This document shows positions 8,001 to 12,009 of a stretch of DNA of 12,009 bases, in pieces. The DNA lies in the NCBI GenBank assembly GCA_033762195.1, contig JANRLV010000143.1:1-12009 (forward strand), read 5' to 3'. The notes below the pieces were generated by a model. That model saw only the letters and a list, made by a program, of their open reading frames with translations, was not told the origin of the DNA and searched no databases. Each line of letters opens with the position of its first letter. Position 1 is the stretch's first letter. The translations under genes were made by a program, and so were the position numbers. Origin of the DNA: SpSt-398 sp033762195. GTDB lineage: Bacteria; Bacteroidota; Bacteroidia; Chitinophagales; Chitinophagaceae.

Positions 8001-8039
8001 TATCCCTACATTGTTTTAGTTTTATCCCTAAAATCATTC

Positions 8040-9659
8040 ATGCCCTTTTACCTGGACAAATGGAGTACGCTGGCCAAGAAGGAAACCGACCGTTTCCATC
8101 TGTATGCCGGTATTTTCCTTCTGCTGGGTTTACTGGCTGCCTATCTCAGTCATCTGGCCTATATCCCCCTCAATAACCAGAATGATGAAGCCCGAAGGGC
8201 CCTCGTGTCATTGGAAATGATCTTATCCGGTGATTACCTGACACCTACCCTTAATGGCGAAATTTATTTAAACAAACCACCCCTCTATAACTGGATCATC
8301 ATCGCCTATGTGAAACTCTTTGGTGATTTTTCCATGTTTTCCTTTCGCTTGCCCGTGATCGTCGCTACTGTATTGATGGGGGGGACGATCCATCATTTTA
8401 CCCGAAAATTCACATCACCGCAGGTAGCCTTTTTTACCGCCTTTGCCTTTATGACCAATGGCCGTATCCTGATCTATGATTCCTTTATCGGCTTGATCGA
8501 TACCAGTTTCTCGCTGGTGGTCTATCTTCAATTCATGTGGGTCTATTGGTTGGGGGAAAAGAAAAAATATGGCTGGCTCTTTTTGCTTACCTATTTGTTG
8601 GCCGCCATCGGGTTTTTAATGAAAGGAATGCCTGCCCTGGTTTTTCAGGGTTTTACGCTACTGACCTATTTTATCTGGAAAAAGAAATTCAGGCTCCTCT
8701 TTCATCCCATGCATTTTGCCGGAGTGGGATTATTTCTGTTGATAACAGGCAGCTATTATTATGCCTATTTCACCAGAAACGACCTTGCTCCAGTGACCTT
8801 GTTCAGTAATTTATTTACAGAAAGCTCCAAACGAACCCCGGCTCATTTCAGTTGGCAACGAACAATACTACACTTCTTCTCTTTTCCGGTGGAACTGCTT
8901 TATCACTATGCCCCGTGGACCTTATTCGTGGTGGCGCTATTCAATAAACAAGCCATCCGTCTCTTAAAGGGTAATGATTTCATGGTGTACAGTTTCCTGG
9001 TGCTGATTGTAAATATTTTTGTGTATTGGCTTTCACCGGAGGTCTATGCCCGCTATCTGTTCATGTTCATCCCCTTGCTGTACTCGTTGTTATTCTATGC
9101 ATTTTTTTCGTTGGCAGAAAAGCACTGGTCGAGAAAATGGGTGGACGGAATAACCCTTTTTCTTTCCCTGGCCCTGGGCATCGGTTTTTTCGTCCTTCCC
9201 TTTCTGGATGTTGTAAGGGACAATACAGATCTGTGGTTGCGGTGCTTTGGTTTGGCCATCGGTTTTTTAATACTCGCCTTTGTGGGTTGGAAAGCGGCAC
9301 CATTTCGATTATACACTTTGATCGCGGCCGTAATTCTATTCCGGCTAGGATTCAACTGGTTTATCCTGGCTCCCCGTGCGGAAAAATTTGTGGAGGTGGA
9401 GAAACTGAGTCATGAGATCGTGGCATTGACAAAAGGCCAGCCCTTGTATATTCTGCGGGATGCCCAGGTGGGAAATTTTGATGGAATGAGCTTTCATATG
9501 GCGAAAGCCCGTGGGGAGATCCTGCGCTTTAGCAAACAAATGGAGCCCGGGATATTCTATATTGCTGACAAGAACCAATTGGCAAATAGAACGCATACAA
9601 CTTATCTTTCGTTTTCAAATTATTTATCTGATTCGCTGTATGTGGTACAATTCAAATAG
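8040..9659 (+). CDS. GT-C membrane glycosyltransferase, ArnT/PMT (family 39-like)
   Basis: A 539-residue polytopic inner-membrane protein with about ten or more hydrophobic segments, beginning near residue 22. The first periplasmic loop has the ArnT/PMT signature: 'NDEARRALVSLEM' (48-60, acidic Asp49-Glu50), 'SGDYLTPTLNGEIYLNKPPL' (63-82), and a second conserved acidic residue in 'LIDTSFS' (Asp155). 'AIGFLMKGMPALVFQG' is also typical. Such enzymes transfer a sugar from a polyprenyl-phosphate donor to lipid A, a lipid, protein or glycan on the outer face of the inner membrane; substrate is not predictable. It lies 39 bp after the helicase and 64 bp before pdeM on the same strand, an unexpected place for an envelope enzyme. 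There is no polymyxin-resistance (arn) context, so arnT is not assigned. The ATG at 8040 is clear; its upstream region is A/T rich. Confidence 0.9.
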   Translation: MPFYLDKWSTLAKKETDRFHLYAGIFLLLGLLAAYLSHLAYIPLNNQNDEARRALVSLEMILSGDYLTPTLNGEIYLNKPPLYNWIIIAYVKLFGDFSMFSFRLPVIVATVLMGGTIHHFTRKFTSPQVAFFTAFAFMTNGRILIYDSFIGLIDTSFSLVVYLQFMWVYWLGEKKKYGWLFLLTYLLAAIGFLMKGMPALVFQGFTLLTYFIWKKKFRLLFHPMHFAGVGLFLLITGSYYYAYFTRNDLAPVTLFSNLFTESSKRTPAHFSWQRTILHFFSFPVELLYHYAPWTLFVVALFNKQAIRLLKGNDFMVYSFLVLIVNIFVYWLSPEVYARYLFMFIPLLYSLLFYAFFSLAEKHWSRKWVDGITLFLSLALGIGFFVLPFLDVVRDNTDLWLRCFGLAIGFLILAFVGWKAAPFRLYTLIAAVILFRLGFNWFILAPRAEKFVEVEKLSHEIVALTKGQPLYILRDAQVGNFDGMSFHMAKARGEILRFSKQMEPGIFYIADKNQLANRTHTTYLSFSNYLSDSLYVVQFK

Positions 9660-9670
9660 AAATCATTTTT

Positions 9671-9687
9671 TTTCTCGCTGCGAGAAA
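9671..9687. other. Perfect 7-bp hairpin in the glycosyltransferase/pdeM spacer
   Basis: TTTCTCG and CGAGAAA flank a 3-nt CTG loop, a perfect inverted repeat in the 64-bp spacer. It follows a run of T on the plus strand and is not followed by T on either strand, so it is not a standard intrinsic terminator. It could be a protein-binding site or an mRNA processing or stability element between the two genes; this is inference only. Confidence 0.35.
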
Positions 9688-9723
9688 CAATATTAAAAAG
9701 GCAACGTTCACAAGGCACTGCTC

Positions 9724-10383
9724 ATGACAAAACCTGTTCCTTATAAACTTAACGACCACCATTTTTGGCTAAGCCCTGAGCGGTGTATTTATTGGGAGGA
9801 GAAAAAAACATTGTTCCTGTCTGACCTGCATGCAGGAAAAACAGGTCATTTTCGGAAGGCAGGCATCGCGGTACCACAAAAGGTATTTCGGGAAGACCTG
9901 CAAAGATTGGTAAGTCAGGTATTGTTTTTTAAAGCCGAGCGGGTGATGGTTTTGGGCGATCTTACCCATAGCCGCTCCAACCGTGAACTGGAATTATTCC
10001 GTCGCTGGAGAATGGACCTGCATTCCCTCCATGTGATGCTGATCAAAGGAAATCACGACATTCTGGATGATGCCTGGTACAGGGATTCTAATATCGAAGT
10101 GGTGGAAGATCGCTGGGTCGAAGATCATTTTTGCTTTCAGCATGATAGTGACACAGTGGTACTCGATGAGCAGGTCCTGTTTGCCTTTACGGGTCATATC
10201 CACCCGGGTATCCATATCAGGGGCATGGGTAAACAATCGCTACGCTTTCCCTGTTTTTATTTCTCTGATGATATTTGTGTGATGCCGGCGTTTAGCCAAT
10301 TCACCGGATTGGCCGCCATACGACCTGGCCCCCAGCATAAGGTCTATGCCATTGTGGAGAAGGAGATCATTCGGGTGAAATGA
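9724..10383 (+). CDS. pdeM: Ligase-associated DNA damage response endonuclease PdeM (metallophosphoesterase)
   Basis: A 219-residue cytoplasmic calcineurin-like metallophosphoesterase. The metal-binding motifs appear in order: 'SDLHAGK' (33-39; Asp34, His36), 'LGDLTHS' (77-83; Asp79), 'KGNHD' (108-112) and 'TGHIHP' (156-161). Length and the 'LFLSDLHAGKTGHFRKAG' start fit the PdeM family, described as the nuclease/phosphodiesterase partner of the ligase-associated helicase, ATP-dependent DNA ligase and exonuclease. All expected metal ligands are intact. Near the C-terminus 'GLAAIRPGPQHKVYAI' replaces the usual ending of generic phosphoesterases. A membrane glycosyltransferase gene separates it from the helicase. 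The ATG at 9724 is chosen because the family-like N-terminus begins shortly after it and no better upstream start is seen. Its stop directly abuts the stop of the convergent DUF5916 gene. Confidence 0.9.
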   Translation: MTKPVPYKLNDHHFWLSPERCIYWEEKKTLFLSDLHAGKTGHFRKAGIAVPQKVFREDLQRLVSQVLFFKAERVMVLGDLTHSRSNRELELFRRWRMDLHSLHVMLIKGNHDILDDAWYRDSNIEVVEDRWVEDHFCFQHDSDTVVLDEQVLFAFTGHIHPGIHIRGMGKQSLRFPCFYFSDDICVMPAFSQFTGLAAIRPGPQHKVYAIVEKEIIRVK

Positions 10384-12009
10384 TCAACGCTTCTTTTTAA
10401 ACTGATTATAATCGAGAAAATAGATCACCCGCAAAGTGAGTTCATTACCATGGGGGAGTTGAAGTACCCGGGAGGCATTCCGGATATAATTACGGTATTT
10501 ATCGCTATCCACAGTTTCCTCCTCGCCCAACCAGTTCTTCCATCCCAGAATGATGCGGCTACCCAAACGAAAATCCCAGGTTAGAAAAGCATCGATATTA
10601 AAGAAGTTGGGGTTACTGATATAGGGATGAATATCCGCTGTATTGACAAAAGGATTCACCGTACCATCCGGATTGACGGATAAAATTTCTTTGAAATTGA
10701 CACGGCTCCAGTAATGCCGCATCCGCATGGTCAGGTTCATTCGTGGGGTAAAATTATACACCCCAGAAAAGAGGGTACTGAATTGACGGATATCGCGGGT
10801 GGCTGCCAGCGGATCACCGAGGGAGTTGGTCATAAATGCATAGCCCCTATTATTGGTGGAATAGAGAGCGTCCACCGAACCGCTAAAGGTAAAACGGTTA
10901 CTAAACCGATAGCGCAAACCCAACTGATAGGCTAAAGAATTGGTATTTAATCCAGGCAGTCTTGCAAATGATCCTCCAAAACTCACAAAAGCCCGTTTCC
11001 GGCTATCGGTACTGCCCGACACATTCACGGAGAAATTTCCAGGAAAGGAGAGATAATGATCGGGTGACTGTTGCAATTCAAAATAATCATACCAGGTACC
11101 GGGGTTATAAAGCAGATTGAATGAAACATCCCAAAAATTCTTAAACACCAGCAGGTTGTTAAAAGCCAGATCCGTGCGCGCATATTTACCCGGACGATAT
11201 AATTGTATCCGTTGAGCGATCAATTCATAGATATACGTGATGAACTTATCGGTTGGCTGAAAGATCTGGTAACTGATGCCGGCCCTTGTGAGTACCTCAT
11301 TATTATTGGTCAAAAACCCGAGGTCGCGTGGATCATATTTGTTGGAGATCACTGACCCCAATACATGATACTGCCAGTTGCCACTCACTTTCCCGGCACG
11401 AAGTGAGGCATTGAACCCATCATAGGAATTTGCACCAAAAATCCGGCTGTATTGAAAAGAACCTGTGGTACCAAATACATTTTTGCCGCTGTACAATGCA
11501 TAGTTGATCCCGGTTACATTGGCATCGCGGTCACGCCCATTACGAATAACATTGGTATTGGTAAACGTGATGAAATTTTGCCCTTTGAATGCTTTATCGA
11601 TCACTATGATATTGTAATTGGCCAGGGCTTCGGTGGTAACAATCGAATCCACCCCCGTGTTTCGGTTTCTTAATCTTGCCTGCGCAGGCGCTGTAACCGC
11701 ATTGAAAACGCCAAACCCAAAGTTTTTTTGATTTCTGCCCGAAAACTTAACGGCGTTGTATAATTGGGTTAGCGTAGGGTTTTTAACCAGGTCATAAATG
11801 GAAGATGTGTCTGCAAAACTCCTGACCTCCCCATACTTGGATGGGGTAGCTCCTACTCTTCGGCTATAAAATAAACCAGCCTTATTAAATAATTCAGTCC
11901 CTTCCGTAAAAAATGGCCTGTTCTCTGTAAACCGAACTTCGAATGGTGAAAGATTATTGATCACATTATCCGATACTACCTGGCCAAAATCCGGAATAAG
12001 CGTGGCATC
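10384..12009 (-). CDS. DUF5916 domain protein, putative outer-membrane barrel (5' end outside window)
   Basis: The frame is open to the right edge, so the GTG at 11964 is an internal valine; 541 codons are visible. The first visible residues 'DATLIPDFGQVVSDN' followed by 'NLSPFEVRFTENRPFFTEG' match the entry to the DUF5916 C-terminal domain. In this family that domain usually follows an N-terminal carbohydrate-binding-like (CBM9-type) domain, expected beyond the edge. The rest is a long series of alternating polar and aromatic strands ('YHVLGSVISNKYDP', 'QLGLRYRFSNRFTFSG', 'MNLTMRMRHYWSRVNF', 'LTLRVIYFLDYNQF') typical of an outer-membrane beta-barrel, ending in a basic 'KKKR'. DUF5916 proteins are common in Bacteroidota, and their function is not established; carbohydrate or other substrate uptake is speculation. 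It is convergent with pdeM. Confidence 0.9.
   Translation of the reverse strand, partial: DATLIPDFGQVVSDNVINNLSPFEVRFTENRPFFTEGTELFNKAGLFYSRRVGATPSKYGEVRSFADTSSIYDLVKNPTLTQLYNAVKFSGRNQKNFGFGVFNAVTAPAQARLRNRNTGVDSIVTTEALANYNIIVIDKAFKGQNFITFTNTNVIRNGRDRDANVTGINYALYSGKNVFGTTGSFQYSRIFGANSYDGFNASLRAGKVSGNWQYHVLGSVISNKYDPRDLGFLTNNNEVLTRAGISYQIFQPTDKFITYIYELIAQRIQLYRPGKYARTDLAFNNLLVFKNFWDVSFNLLYNPGTWYDYFELQQSPDHYLSFPGNFSVNVSGSTDSRKRAFVSFGGSFARLPGLNTNSLAYQLGLRYRFSNRFTFSGSVDALYSTNNRGYAFMTNSLGDPLAATRDIRQFSTLFSGVYNFTPRMNLTMRMRHYWSRVNFKEILSVNPDGTVNPFVNTADIHPYISNPNFFNIDAFLTWDFRLGSRIILGWKNWLGEEETVDSDKYRNYIRNASRVLQLPHGNELTLRVIYFLDYNQFKKKR

Noticed and set aside
8008..8024. Promoter for the glycosyltransferase gene (TAGTTTTA, 7 of 8 to TAnnTTTG)
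   Set aside because: The match is in an A/T-rich spacer with no -33 element, and such matches are expected by chance.
8040..9659. Assignment as arnT (aminoarabinose transferase)
   Set aside because: Only the general GT-C signature is seen; no other arn genes are present and the substrate cannot be inferred.
9661..9690. Intrinsic terminator after the glycosyltransferase gene
   Set aside because: The T-run comes before the stem on the plus strand and becomes an A-run on the minus strand, so neither direction fits.
10384..11964. A complete 526-residue gene starting at GTG 11964
   Set aside because: Family-typical DUF5916 sequence continues in frame to the right edge; the GTG encodes an internal valine.

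Overview
The window comes from a member of the phylum Bacteroidota, most likely near Chitinophagaceae; the genus cannot be named from sequence alone. Pointers are a DUF5916 outer-membrane protein, a GIN-domain (DUF2807) lipoprotein, Bacteroidota-type PBP1C, the bacterial 'ligase-associated' helicase/PdeM pair, A-rich rather than Shine-Dalgarno-like start regions, and a TAnnTTTG promoter box just before a start codon. Composition looks even, and I see no tRNA, rRNA, CRISPR, integrase or transposase.

Layout. (1) Bases 1-471, plus strand: C-terminal end of penicillin-binding protein 1C. (2) Bases 488-4011, minus strand: guaA (GMP synthase), then 21 bp downstream a secreted type-1 periplasmic-binding-fold protein, then 83 bp further a GIN-domain lipoprotein. 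(3) Bases 4012-4164: a divergent intergenic region with an imperfect inverted repeat resembling dispersed 'CACAGAGA' repeats, and a near-consensus promoter that would give an almost leaderless mRNA. (4) Bases 4165-10383, plus strand: a four-gene run of dihaem cytochrome c, Lhr-type ligase-associated DNA helicase, GT-C membrane glycosyltransferase, and PdeM metallophosphoesterase. (5) Bases 10384-12009, minus strand: a DUF5916 protein, cut by the right edge, whose stop codon directly abuts that of pdeM.

How the genes fit together. The helicase and PdeM belong to a known DNA-repair module that usually also has an ATP-dependent DNA ligase and a metallo-beta-lactamase-fold exonuclease. Here the two are separated by a glycosyltransferase and preceded by a cytochrome c; the ligase and exonuclease are absent from the window. 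This rearranged module is the most notable feature. PBP1C, the GIN lipoprotein, the binding-fold protein, the glycosyltransferase and DUF5916 are all envelope functions. guaA is housekeeping purine synthesis. I found no convincing wholly new system.
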